From contig OX621166.1 of assembly GCA_951640195.1 (NCBI GenBank), forward strand, positions 1,666,501-1,730,500: 64,000 nt of DNA. The letters are read 5' to 3'. The position numbers and the translations under genes were made by a program. This stretch comes from Porpolomopsis calyptriformis (taxonomy: Eukaryota > Basidiomycota > Agaricomycetes > Agaricales > Hygrophoraceae). The notes beneath the pieces were generated by a model that worked only from the letters and a program-made list of their open reading frames with translations, was not told the origin of the DNA and did no database searches. This document shows, one piece after another, positions 40,991 through 52,540 of this stretch; position 1 is the first letter of the stretch, and every line of letters starts with the position of its first letter.

Positions 40991-43900
40991 ATGGCCTCCC
41001 AACGCCCAACTCATGGGGGATACGACTCAGTGGACTTTCAGAGTCCAAACCCTGAGACTCAGGACTCTGAAAGAATCCAAATAGAGGTTCAACCACCTCC
41101 TTTATACCCACCCTCGGGCTCGCAAACCCCGCCAAAGAATTTTGTCCTTACCCCGGGTAGTAACGCCGAGGGATCGAGCCAGAGGTATGATGTCGAACAG
41201 GCATGCCATGGGTTGCCTGAGAAATCAGAGAAACCCCAAAATTCCAGCTGGGACCTGTATTCTCGTGTCAAGAACATCGAACACTCATACGAAGATTGTG
41301 AGACACGAAATGCGACCCAGGCACACTTTGTGTATGCCGAGGGCGATGTTCCAAAATCCCAGGTAGTTTGCAATCATTTCTTTGGGAACGGCTTGTCTCA
41401 ATCTCCTCAGATCTCGAAGGCGTACAACTATCTGTTGAATGCATCCATTGTCACTAGGTGGATAATTTTTATAGTCCCCTTCATGGGTGCCTTGTGGATT
41501 CCAGGAATATTAGGACTAACAAAATTCCCTCATGCTACAGTTAAGAGTTTTCCCTTTCTTTTTTTGCAGGATACTCAACTTTGTCCCAGATATGGGGTGT
41601 GGAACTGTTGTGGTGGAGCATCTGGCTTAGTATTTTGTGGGGTGGTAAGCTAGCGGTTTATCCTCCAGTACCAACCTGCTCAGCTCTCTCACTTTTCAGG
41701 ATGGTGGGCAGCATTGGCTACGTCGTAAGTACGCCTTTCCAACATTCTCGATGGCATCTCTGATATCCTGCCAGATGGATTCTCCCTGGCATAATAAGGT
41801 ATACCGTGGGCATGGTAGCAGTGACAACGAGACGTTACATAGATTGGCTGTCCGCCTTGCACAGGTAATAGTATTTGAAGAGTTCCCCGTCTGAGAGTAC
41901 TCACTCCTTTCAATTCAGGTACATTGCCTTGTTCTTGTGGAGTCTGGCACTCTGGGTTAGCTTTAACCCCTTGATCAAGAATCACGGAACTTCAAACCCC
42001 ACCATCAGTCTCATCGGCAAGCTGACATTTGTCATCTACCTCAGTTCCGCTCTTCTCCTGTTCGAGAAATTCTCCATTCAGTGGATTGCTGGTAAATTTC
42101 ACGAGCGTTCTTATGCTGGTTGGTAACCTGTCCTTTCGAGCTACTCTACATACCTATGATGCGTTATCTGCTTTCAGAACGTATCGCCGACCAAAAATTT
42201 GCCGTTCATACCCTTGTTGTACTGTACCGGTACTCTGTCGATAATCACGGCCGATCCGATGTGCCTATCTCTGATCCTTCTGAGAAACCAGAAGGCTTGA
42301 TGCCGAGGCGAATCTTGAAAAGGGCGTTGAATAGCGTCAAAACCGTTGCATCATCAACCACGACTGTTTTTGGTGACGTGGCTTCCGAAATTATGGGCAG
42401 GTGAGCATTGCCAACTCTTCTCTGAGAGGATGAACCTAATGACTCTGAAGCCCCGTCTTACAACCACATTCGCCCAAAGCAATGGTCAAGACCGCATTGG
42501 AATCAGCCAACAAGTCCCGTTTGGTATTTGGATAAATTTGAAATCTTTCCAACCACTGACTTCTTCCCCCGACCTGGCATAGCTTGCTCGTCGTCTATTC
42601 TACTCATTTGCCAAACCTGGCGCAGACGTGATCGTCGCTGAAGATATCATGAAATTCTTTCCGAATACTGAAGAAGCAGATGCTGCCTTTGCCTTGATCG
42701 ATAAAGATTCAAATGGGGACGCCACAAGAGAGGACATGGAAATGATATGCTTGTAAGGAATTACCAAACTAATCTTTGCTGGTAAACCCATATTCAACCA
42801 TGCAGAGACTTGCACCGAGAGCAATTGTCACTTGAGCATTCTATGCAAGATTTGGACAGTGCTGTTGGGCGTTTGGATAATATCCTCATGACCCTTTACT
42901 TTTTCGTTGTCATACTCATCATTACTGTTGCTTTGGTTCGTCCGTTGGCCTCCTTAATCCCCCTCTCAGAGATTAATGTGTTTGCTGTACAGGATGCGCA
43001 GCTGCAAACGTTGATCGCTGCTGCTGGGACACTTGTTCTAGGCAAGTCGCATCATTTGCTGATTGCAATAGTTGACAGTCGATAACCAATCTACGCGCAG
43101 GTCTGAGCTGGCTCATTGGTGCAAGTCTCCAGGAGGTGCTTGCTAGCATCATTTTTCTCTTTATCAAACATCCCTTCGATGTTGGCGATCGAATAAGCGT
43201 AAACAACACAGTTTATACCGTCAAGGAGATATTCCTTTTGAGTAGTGTCTTCGTGGATCCGCACGGGACACTGGTACAAGCACCAAATACCCTGCTGAAT
43301 TCTATGGTACTCCGTCGTCGCGAAAAGTCTATTGGGAATAACACTGATTGTTGTTACTCAGTTCATACAAAACTATCGGCGCAGTCCGCAGGTTTGCAGG
43401 TTTGCCACTTCCTTGAGCGCCTGCGATGCTAATCTTAGTGTGTGGCCCAGATGTCGGAAACATTTTCATTTGATGTAAGCTATGCTACTACCTTTGATCA
43501 GCTCGAAAACCTTCGCGGCAAAATGATCGAATTTCTTCGAGACGAGCGACGGGACTTTCAACCTGTATTTGACGTCTCTGTCGTCGGTGTGTCCAATTCC
43601 TTTTCTTCGCTAATTATAATCTCGACATTCTCTCGACCTTGTACAAAGATTTTCCCGAACAGGGTAAAATGACCCTCACAGCCGAGATCAAATACAAAAG
43701 TAACTGGCAACAAGGCGCTTTAAAAGGTGCCCCCTCACTTTCGCATTCTTGCTTCTTGTCCTTGATTCACTAACTGGTTGACGTTCGGGGTTTAGCACAG
43801 CGTCGAAATAAGTGGATCTGCACGTTAAAACAGACTTTAGCTGAGGTGATGATCTTTGGCCCCGGCGGCGACCCGAACGCGAACCCGGATACCAAACGAT

Positions 43901-44207
43901 ATACACTCGTTCCCTGGGAAGAGGTGCAAGAAGAGGAACGCAAAGTCGCAAAGGGGTTGTTTACGGCAACGGAGGCAGTGCCCGTCATGCCTACTGGGGG
44001 TTGGAAATTGAGTGATAAGAATGCTGTCATCTGTACGTGGTTTTCTTGTTGTGGTTTGCTCGGAATCGGTTTATTAATAAAGTGCCATCCCGAATCCTTC
44101 CAGTGGACAATTCGGAAGATGTGTTCGGCGACTCAGATGAAGGGGCAAGACATCTGGGTGGTTCGCAGTCCGGGAAGCCAGGCGTTAAAACGACTTTGAA
44201 GGCTTGA
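40991..44207 (+). CDS. MscS-like mechanosensitive channel with EF-hand
   Basis: A eukaryotic small-conductance mechanosensitive channel of the MSY/MSC type, usually in ER or plasma membrane, that releases ions under membrane tension. The cytosolic N-terminus is disordered (MASQRPTHGGYDSVDFQ). Membrane helices include NASIVTRWIIFIVPFMGALWIP, YIALFLWSLALWVSFNPL and LIGKLTFVIYLSSALLLFE. One EF-hand lies between 42640 and 42755 (FALIDKDSNGDATREDM), with Ca2+-ligand Asp/Asn/Asp. The pore-proximal MscS core follows: LGLSWLIGASLQEVLASIIF, LFIKHPFDVGDRI, VDPHGTLVQAPNTLL. The cytosolic beta region ends around KPGVKTTLKA. At least nine introns were inferred, with some short junctions uncertain (41540-41700, 43330-43470). 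Confidence 0.9.
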
Positions 44208-44629
44208 TAGAATACTTAAAATGTCTTCCTTGGCTTGGCGTCGTCACCTACGCAGACACCTCAATCGCTGAGCTAAATAAGCAAGAAATACAGTTTGTTC
44301 ATATCAGCAATGAGTATGCATTCGAAGTTGAATGTCAACCTTCAAGCTTCATGCATTAGAACTATCCGATAATAAAATATCGTGCTCGTCTATTACTGAC
44401 AGATGAATCCAGTAATTTACCTGGTAATTTATAGCGATATGAAAAGTTTGTCATCCACTATTGTGATGCTTCAAGTTTTCGTTCGCTCGAAACTTGCCTA
44501 TCAGGGGAACGTTGAACGTCGAGGGTGATGAGCACGATAAGACCCTTCGTTCCCTTTTTTTCGGTAGCTTGCCTTGGAACAAAAGAAATGTCAGCCGCAA
44601 TATATGCCTCGCCTTGTTCGACATACCGA
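44208..44629. other. Gap between convergent MscS and RPB3 genes
   Basis: This is 420 bp between two stop codons, presumed to hold both 3' UTRs. Short frames around 44451-44629 overlap the RPB3 end in other frames and are not credible genes. No repeat or RNA gene was seen. Confidence 0.4.
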
Positions 44630-46273
44630 TCAGACATTCCACCCGCTACTTTGTTGCTGAGGAGAACTGCCCCATCCGCCGGTCCCACCAGAAGCACCCC
44701 AGGGTGCAGACGACCCTTCTCCAGCATTTGGACTGGTGTTTCCCCAACCACTCGCGTTTGGACTTACGTTCCATCCACCACCTCCTGTGGCAGCGGGGCT
44801 TGATCCCCACACTCCACTTCCACCTCCGGCTGCAGGAGCGTGGCTGGAGTTCCATCCTCCTCCAGTAGCAGGAGAGGGATTTGAGTCCCATACACCGCCA
44901 TCTCCACCACCAGTCCTCCCATTCACGGCAGGCGATGACTGATTGTCCCAGGCATCCATCTGGCCCCAGCCTCCAGTTGGAGCAATAGCAGCGGGTGGAC
45001 CAGCTATAGCATGGCCGTTTTGCGGCGCACTTTGCTCGGCGTTGGCCAGCATATCGAGTTCTGGTTGTGATTTTAGACCAAGGATGAGGTTTGCTAGTTT
45101 GGTTTGAAGTTCTGCTAGGCCCTTTTTTACGAGAAATAAGAGAATGTCCACGTGAGTCGATGGTGGAAATAAGAGAGCGACAGCGTGGGACCTAACCTTC
45201 ATTATTATCTCTTGCGGTGGCAAACTCCCGTCTGTTTCGACATTCATATAGAATTTGCGAGGATTGGCGGTGAAGTCAAAAGGCTCGCCGTCTCTCAGCG
45301 GGTCTTCCTCCTTTGCATTTTCACTGAGAGGCCATTCGGCGCGCGGGTTGGTTTCGAACCAATGGGTAGTGTGCCGCATTTTGTTGTGTGGATCGTATTC
45401 AAATGCAATAGCTGTACAAGGGGACCATTTGGCATGCTCTTTGGCAATTCCCTATAAAGTGTTGAATAACGAACTAAGATAACGTATGAAAGGACAGACA
45501 CCTTTTTTGCCAAGCACCTGAGTTTAAGTTCTTGTCCTTTTCGGATTTTGCATATTAGCACGGGAGGAGCGGTGGAGTCATCTTACAAAAAATTTGTCAA
45601 TGGGGGAGTAAGAACCGAATCCTGTTTCCTTCACCTTTGCTTACTGGATGACCAAAATTTTCACCGCGCTTGGCCAACTCTTCGCCGAGATCCATGGGTG
45701 GCTCTTCCAAGGTCCTGTGGACTGCCATTTCTCTAACGTCGAGATGATTGCTGGTGACGTCCATCGTGCGATTGTCGTTGCAAGCTACATTGAGGACGAG
45801 CTCCATCATACAGAATTTGCATCCCGAAAGACAAATGCAATCCTGTGACATATGTAAGATCAGACTGGGGCGTTCAACGTCCCAGAGAGAAGCTAACTCT
45901 AGTGTATCGCATTCCCTCGTCACAGTTCGTGCTGACGAGCGGGACCATTCCAAGTCGATGGGCGATGAACTCGTCAGCAAGAACGGTGGTATTCGTTTCG
46001 ATTTCGACCATGTCGATTGCTGTAGTTGGAGTGTTATAACGAGAAAGACCGCAATGAAAAGTGCTGCCTTATTTACCGATAGTTGGAACGTCGGCCATGA
46101 TGACCCTTCGCAATGAGTTTGCAAACCTGGAGACAACAAAGAGTAATCATAGGATGGCAGGAAACATTGGCAGAGAGCCCGCACGCAAGATCCACATTTT
46201 CCAATACAAAATCTACGCCATCTGGCTTCAGTTCTCGTATCCGAACCGTTGGTTCGTCGTCGGGGGCCTGCAT
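44630..46273 (-). CDS. RPB3: RNA polymerase II subunit RPB3 with Gly/Trp-rich tail
   Basis: The alpha-like subunit that pairs with RPB11 in RNA polymerase II assembly. The start at 46273 reads [19 protein letters not shown] and [11 protein letters not shown], then after an intron [16 protein letters not shown] and [20 protein letters not shown], then [31 protein letters not shown] supplies zinc ligands, and [16 protein letters not shown] is conserved. C-terminal to it are [37 protein letters not shown] and [14 protein letters not shown]. The normal protein is followed by about 110 residues rich in Gly, Ser, Asn and Trp: ten Trp, mostly in GGW, GWG, VWG or GWN contexts, ending SSGWNV. Yeast Rpb3 has no such Trp repeats. 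Introns were placed by consensus. Confidence 0.95.
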
Positions 46274-46333
46274 GGTGAACGGCGCAAGTCAAGGTCAGGT
46301 GTTTGCGTGACAGACCGAGACAGTCTTGTCTTG
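46274..46333. promoter_or_regulatory. 60-bp head-to-head interval between RPB3 and the PAC3-like gene
   Basis: Only 60 bp separate the two start codons, so the promoters must overlap each other or coding sequence. No TATA or obvious factor site is present, consistent with a TATA-less housekeeping bidirectional promoter. Confidence 0.5.
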
Positions 46334-46851
46334 ATGAAATCCTCCACTCAAGTGTCTGCAGAAATAGATGGCAACCACACCGAGGTTCTGCTCCAATTCT
46401 TTGCAGACAGAATCCTCGTTCTCGTCACCCAGATGTGTAAAGTCGGCTGTTTGGTGCGTTTCAACCCACTCAAAATCCTGAATCTCACCTTGACACCTTC
46501 AAGATTCAAGCATCACTACCCTCCACCGTTCCTCTTCTGCCTCCCCCTCTCCAAGACGAAACGAACACTCAACCGTTACCGTCTCCGCCTGCTGCCATTG
46601 AAATTACCCCACTCTTCGGTAGCGCGCCCTCTGAACATATACAAACTTTGCATTCTCTATACGCGTCTCAAATAGCTACGATCATTTGGGCACAAAGGTC
46701 TAACGGCAGCATGGAATTCCCCCGTCGAAATGTGATCGTTGGGATTGCTCTGCGTAAATCTAACACGAACGACGGTCACTTGACTGAGGGCGAGAGGAAG
46801 TTATTCATGTGGGTGATGTCCATGTTACAGGGGCTTTTGGCGCAAACATAG
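46334..46851 (+). CDS. Proteasome assembly chaperone 3-like protein
   Basis: Two exons, with an intron starting GTGCGTTTC near 46453 and ending CTTCAAG. The N-terminal sheet reads GNHTEVLLQFFADRILVLVT, then QMCKVGCLIQASLPS, matching the PAC3/PSMG3 pattern (TQ-x-K-x-G-x-L). The C-terminal half has HSLYASQIATIIWA and RRNVIVGIALRKS, then the helix ERKLFMWVMSMLQGLL. PAC3 with its partner guides assembly of the 20S alpha ring. A Pro-rich linker in the middle is longer than in human PSMG3. The short length and divergence leave the family call moderate. It is divergent from RPB3. Confidence 0.72.
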
Positions 46852-46924
46852 GCACCAAGTCCTTATGTTTCCGCACCGCAGTGTAATTACCAACGATCCG
46901 CACGCATTGGTGTTCCATTGATGG

Positions 46925-48396
46925 CTATAGCTTAGCTAGCTCAACATTTTCATCCTCTTTTACTCTTACAACTGCTTTGCCCCACGTTTCTCTGCGCTCC
47001 AGCGCAGCCAAACCGTCAACTGCGTTTTCAAGTGAATAGGTTGTTGAAAAGATCACAGGCCTGACTCGTCCTGACCCAAACAGACTGAAATCATCAAATG
47101 GTGAGCTCTCTGACTTCTTGAGGACAAATGCGACGCACTTGAACAAGTTCTTCCAAACGGAAGGAATATGGCCTGGTTCTTTTACTGTGAATCAGAAATT
47201 CACCAAATTATTGTGGTAAAAATCCTTCAGAAAGAAGCGTTCGTACGCGCGTAAGCGCCCCAGTAGATGCCCACAATGGAAACGTTCTTCAAGAGTACCA
47301 GATTCATGGGTACCTATTCCAAGGATAAAGTGTCATAAGAAAAGCTACACATCCTGAGAATACCTTTTCGATGCTGCCCGCCGCGAACCCAACCACCAGA
47401 GCTCGGCCTTTCCAAGCTATGCATTTCAATGAATCTGCCGGTGTTCCAGTTAATGTATAGCAGTCATAAGCATTTAATAAAGTGCTTACCAGTGATCATG
47501 CCGACGGAATCGAAGATGACATCGACTCCATGATTGTCCGTGATCTTCAGCACTTCCTTCTGCCAATTAGGTTTCGTGTAGTCGATCACATAGTCTGCAC
47601 CTCCGTATTGCTTCGATACATCCAGTTTTGCTTGCGAACCTGCCGCTGCGATTACTTGGGCTCCGAGCGCTGGAGTGGCCAATCAGGCTCAATTGTAGGC
47701 GGATCATGAAGTATCAACCTTTGGCAATCTGGACTGCCGCCATTCCAACACCTCCTGCAGCTGCCATTACCAGGACCCACTCCCCTGGGTATCCATTTAC
47801 TTGAAAACCACAAGGGAATTTTTGTAACTTTATATGACGAACCAGGTTTTAACCGCGCACGCCCGACCAGCGCTTCATAACTGGTAGGCCATGTTATGAA
47901 TAGGCCTAACGAGATAGAAAATAAGGTCTCTCCACTTGGTACCCTTACCCGTAAACTCAAGCGTAATGCACATACCTGCACCTTCATCATACGTCATACC
48001 CCGTGGTAAGGGCAACAACTGATTCAAATTCGCGACGATCATGTCCGCGAAGGACCCTTGTCTCGCTCCGAATACTCGGTCCCCTGGCTTATAGGGGCAT
48101 CCCGCCGGGACGGGAGAATTCTGAGCGATGCGCCCTGCAAACTCGTTTCCGAGAATGAAAGGGAAGGGTGGCTTGATCTGATGCTTTCCCTGGGCTTGAA
48201 GGATCTATGGGTTATGTACATATCGTTCGTTGGAAACATGTCGCCTGCCGATGTCCTGACGCACGTCAAAAAAGTTCAGACCTGAGCTGAACAGTTCAAC
48301 TAAAACCTCGCCAGGGGCGGGTGTCGGTGTTGGAGCATCCAAAGTAAGTGTTATCTTGGATGGATGTGCGTATTCTCTGACCACGAAGGCGCGCAT
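46925..48396 (-). CDS. MDR-family NADPH quinone oxidoreductase-like enzyme
   Basis: A medium-chain dehydrogenase/reductase without catalytic zinc ligands. The start at 48396 (MRAFVVREYAHPSKITLTLD) leads to the GroES-like domain (VLVELFSSGLNFFD, PFPFILGNEFAGRI, GDRVFGARQGSFADMIVAN). The Rossmann domain has MAAAGGVGMAAVQIAKALGA and QVIAAAGSQAKLDVSKQYGG, then DYVIDYTKPNWQKEVL and VDVIFDSVGM. The rest continues with WKGRALVVGFAAG, MNLVLLKNVSIVGIYWGAYA and a closing GKAVVRVKED. The AAAGGVGMAAVQ motif and the absence of the Cys/His zinc set indicate a quinone or enoyl reductase using NADPH. The substrate cannot be told. Seven or so introns of 50-60 nt. Confidence 0.88.
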
Positions 48397-48722
48397 GATA
48401 AGAAAGAGGTGAATGGCCTCTATCACGTACACCGCTAACTTTAGACGGTGATGTACAAGTCATCAGGTCGGTTGACAAGCTACAGAGTAGGTTAGCCTTT
48501 TTTGGAAGAAAATTGTGTCCTCACGTGAGAACAAGCTAATAAGCTTGCCAGTTAGCCGTGCCCCTGTCCTGCATCATTGGCGGTAGAACCGGACTCAACA
48601 CCCCGAAGCCCTGATAGCATCCGCTTCCACAAAATCATTATTGGGTGTTATTACAGTAATTTGCTCGACTGCAACATACGGACAAGTTTTGAAAATTAAA
48701 CAACAGCAAGGCTTCGGAAGTC
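48397..48722. other. Gap between the oxidoreductase and HNH genes
   Basis: This is 326 bp containing no convincing coding sequence or repeat. It should hold the promoter of the oxidoreductase (leftward) and the 3' UTR of the HNH gene. Confidence 0.35.
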
Positions 48723-50087
48723 TCACGGAGGAATTTCTACATCTTTGCGATTTGACACCCCTGCAGTGGACTTGTCCCGCTCTTCATTGTCAAGCCTCCA
48801 CTCAGCCGGCGGATACCGGTTAGGGTCATCAGCCCAAATCCTAACTGCTTCGTTGTCGTGGTTGGATGGAATCTCCGGAATCTCCGGTTCGTCGTCCTCG
48901 TCGTCCTCGTCTTCGTCCAATGGTTCCGCAGCCGCAGATAATGAAGCGAAGATGGATGTCTGAAAGTGGGCTTTAAGGAGTTCCTTATGTGGACTCGGGT
49001 ACAACGGGTTTGGCGCTTTCCATGGGGAAGTAACTTGTAGACCATGGAGATGAGCAACAGCAGGGTGGAAGGGGAAGATTTCGTGAGTCTGATACAAAAG
49101 TAACATTAGTGAAGGTAAAAAACTAGAAAAGGCAGGGGAATACTTCGGGGTGTATTGAGAACCGCAATGTGTCGTAAGCCTTATGGTGAAATAGGCAGAG
49201 TAGAATTCCATTTTCAAGGGAATTGATTCTCAGAGGATCTCGCTTGTTGCGGGTAGCATTCTCTACTCTCGCTGCGGTATACGGGTCCACGATAAGGTTC
49301 TGATATCCACGCAGAGTCCACTTTAGAAGGATTACGTTCAACTGTATCGACCATGAGGATTTCAAAATGAACATACCGTTGTCTGCCTGGCGAAAGGGAA
49401 TATGTGAGAGCCCTCGAAAAACCGAGAATCGTCACGATACTGATATATCGAATCTGTTCCCTCGGCGTGACAAACTACACAACCTTTATCTCGGTATACA
49501 AGTCGCATTTTAAAGCCTCGAGGGCCATCGTCCTAGACCAACTATGAATAAGAAGTCAGTGGACACAATGTAGAAACCGCACCCTTGTCGATACAGCCGA
49601 CCCCTCACTGCCTGAGTCGCTGACGTTTGCCTTCTTCGGGCGCGGCACTTCTACCACGCCACTCGCAAACGTTATCGTTAGTCTTCTGAAAACCTCCTCT
49701 CCGTCTTCCTGAGGGACTGGGATAAAATGAGAACCAGAGGAAGAAAGCAGATTGAATGGAGCTTACCAATTATGTAACTTCCAGGCTTGAAGGTCCCAGG
49801 GGCGCCACGTTCATATAGGGTAGAGAGGGACATTCCGCTGTCATTTATTTCACGCAGAGCGAATTTGTTCGACGACCCAACCTTGACAGCAGTATCGAGG
49901 ATGGCAAAAACATCGTTTATCTCCCTTTGGCCCCCAAGTGAAGAGCAATCTACATGAGTGGCAGTCAGTGAAAAATGACAACCGGATATGAGGGGATCCC
50001 CAGACAGAAAGGAGCTGAAAAGCCGATTGGTCCTTGAAAGATTAGAATATCTCTATGGTCAACCAATGTGAGCGGAGGGGTGTCCAT
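48723..50087 (-). CDS. HNH-endonuclease-domain protein
   Basis: An uncharacterised agaricomycete-type protein. The start at 50087 (MDTPPLTLVDHRDILIFQGP) and splicing give an N-terminal domain (LREINDSGMSLSTLYERG, GSYIIVPQEDGEEVFRRL). The nuclease-like part reads KMRLVYRDKGCVVCHAEGTD, FEGSHIFPF, DPYTAARVENATRN, INSLENGILLCLFHHKAYDT and LRFSIHPE. The pattern CxxC ... SHIFP ... NGILLxxxxHxxxD fits the HNH_2-type fold (first His in SHI, Asn in ENGILL, last His in FHH). It ends in an acidic stretch (DEDEDDEDDEPEIPEIP) and a charged tail. Whether it still cleaves DNA is unknown. It is the last gene before the transposon-rich half. Confidence 0.72.
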
Positions 50088-50578
50088 GGAGACGACGAAG
50101 GCGATGAAGTGAGAGCTGAACCCCAGTGAAAATCAAGGATGTCATGACTGCAGTCGGACTGAGTCATCATCAGCGAACCGGCCTGATCCTTGTTTGGTCA
50201 GCCAGTGTTTGCGAATGAGTGGCGGTTTGGGATTTCCATCCATCACTTTACCTAGCATTTCTACCCTGCCCCAATTTCTATCCTTTGTTTGTAAAGGTGA
50301 AATAAGAAATCAGGCCCTTGACAACTTGTCAATAGCCAGGTCAGACCATATAAGGTGTGCGAACTTTTGAAAGACACATACCTGACCACTAAAATTTTTA
50401 CTTTACCTTCCAACCATATAGCACAGTGTGAGCTGACTATAATGAAGCCTAAAACGTAGACATGTTTGCCTCCCATGTAATCCTTCTGTATTCTTTCATG
50501 CTATGCAAAATATCTGGCGTAGGGATATGCAAATGACTATGAAGATGATTGTAGGTCTCGAAAATGGCTACCGGGATA
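50088..50578. other. Junction between gene-rich core and transposon region
   Basis: About 490 bp with no supported gene. The first 150 bp are the upstream region of the HNH gene. The remainder precedes the 3' end of the Plavaka transposase and should contain the transposon terminus, but I could not identify a terminal inverted repeat by eye. Confidence 0.35.
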
Positions 50579-52366
50579 CTAAAGAACGGCATAACCATCG
50601 CCTTCATCATCATCCCCATCACCCTCCTCTCCATCCCCGTCGTCTGGCTCAAGGTCCGAGTCCAGGTCATTGGGTTCACTCTTTTCTCTATTGGAGTTGC
50701 TAGTTTCCTCATCATTCTCAGCCTCACCTTGCACATTTGTGAGATCCTCCGAGTTGTGTGCATCCTCCATTTCAGGATAATTATCACCATTTTGGTGAAG
50801 AGTGGTGGTTTCTTTGTGACCAATGCCCCCACCCCGATGGCGCATGTATATATCCTGATCCGCAAAACTGCATGCTAGTTCAGCCCATGTATTAGAGAGG
50901 TAATGAAAAACGGACATACATCATAACATAGAAAGCTGCCCAATCATCCACTTCTGTGATTGGCCATCCCAGTGAGGTTGATGTTGTCAACAGATTGGCT
51001 GTCCTACCATCTGCAAATGCAGGGATGAGATGGCAACCTCGAATCACAAGCAATGGATCCAGGAAACCAAACGCGGCCTCATCTGTGTCGCAAAGGAAAC
51101 CGATCTTTGGTAACCCCGCTATTTTAGCCCCATGTTGGTGACCTTCCACAGTGCCAAACCACCGAACCCACAAGAATTCCACATGCTGCACAGATCAATC
51201 CATTGTGAGCGGCCCAGTGTGGAACACTTGGGTGTGGAAAATACCGAGAATACGAGTGTACCAGAAGGGGTGGGCACTGGGTCCAGTCTCTCGAGACTTG
51301 ACCATGACATCACAGTGAGTCCGCGGGTTCAGGGAATCTTGATCTCATTGAACATCATAGGTTGTGAAATTGACGGATAGAACCTTGAGAGAGTAGATAC
51401 AGTTGCTAATGATGTGCACTGTATTCCGATCGGCATCTGAGAAGTTGTATTCATCTCCATCATACACAAGGTTGAGGAGATGGGCCAGAAGATGGTCCTT
51501 TAGCTTAATGACAAAGTTCTGCGGTATAATCAGCGTAGACACTTATAAGCGAAATAGATGAGCATTTACATTGGTTGCTGGGTCGTTTGGGGACTGCCTC
51601 ATAAATGAGAAGGCATCATGATAATGCTTTTGGCTATCGGACATACGATGATGTATTGAGACATCGTCGCAGGGTGAAGGATCGTTCTCGGAGAAGGGGA
51701 CATGATGGGGATGTGAGGCAACGCAGACTCTGCAGGCATGGAGGAGACGCGTTTCATGACGCTTGTGTTGTGTGATTTGTTGGATAGCCTGGTTCTTGTT
51801 GGTCCTTCCATACAACCATTTCACACGTCGATGTTCCAATTCTCCCTACAACGAAATTTTGATGTGTTAACAAGCAGAAAGAGAGGTAGTAAACTTACAG
51901 TTTGGGTTGAGTATGAATCAGTTGTACCAAATAAGCATATGGTATGAACATAGTCCAGCAATGCATGGAATTTATAGGTAGAGAGATTGAATTTCTTCTG
52001 CATTCTTCCCTTGACAGGTGTTATCGGACAAGGATTTGTTGCGAAAGTGGTTACCACTGAAACGACAGGTTGGTGAACAGGCAGTGTTGAGTTGTAGGAT
52101 ACAGGAAGCGCTGGAGTGTTAATGTCTGTGAATGAGACAACCATGTTGAGGATATTAGCCAAACTTGTTTTTGGATGAGATTTATTCTGTCGCCGATGGC
52201 GAGCAGCTTTTTCCTTTGGAAGCTCCACCGTATCAAACGCCTTACATGTGATATTTTGAAACATCCGTAGCTCGCGACCAAGTGCAGTAGTAACTGCTTC
52301 TAAGAGAGTCAATGTCAATTCTGTGTGCATGCCACTCCGCAAGGCGATAAAGGAGTGTAAGGACGT

Positions 52367-52540
52367 TGATACAACCCATTGGTCCTTTGGACTCCGATTC
52401 ATGATTTGTATGTGTTGATGTTGATAGTGACTAGTTACAGTAGATGTGACATGTAACAAGAAGAAGAAGCCTTTGTATGCAACCACCACATTCCCTCTAC
52501 TTGCACTTCTGGAGGGCTCAGGCCCAGCCCAGTCGTATCA
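52367..52540 (+). repeat. 5' LTR of the TRIM-like element
   Basis: A 174-bp direct repeat with TG...CA ends (TGATAC/GTATCA), nearly identical to 54001-54173. The only visible difference is in an AGAAGAAGAAG tract. Confidence 0.88.

Noticed and set aside
44736..44942. Plus-strand Pro-rich open frame opposite the RPB3 tail
   Set aside because: It is the complement of the Gly/Trp/Ser repeats and not an independent gene.
45748..46116. Plus-strand open frame opposite RPB3
   Set aside because: Antisense to conserved RPB3 exons, with no support.
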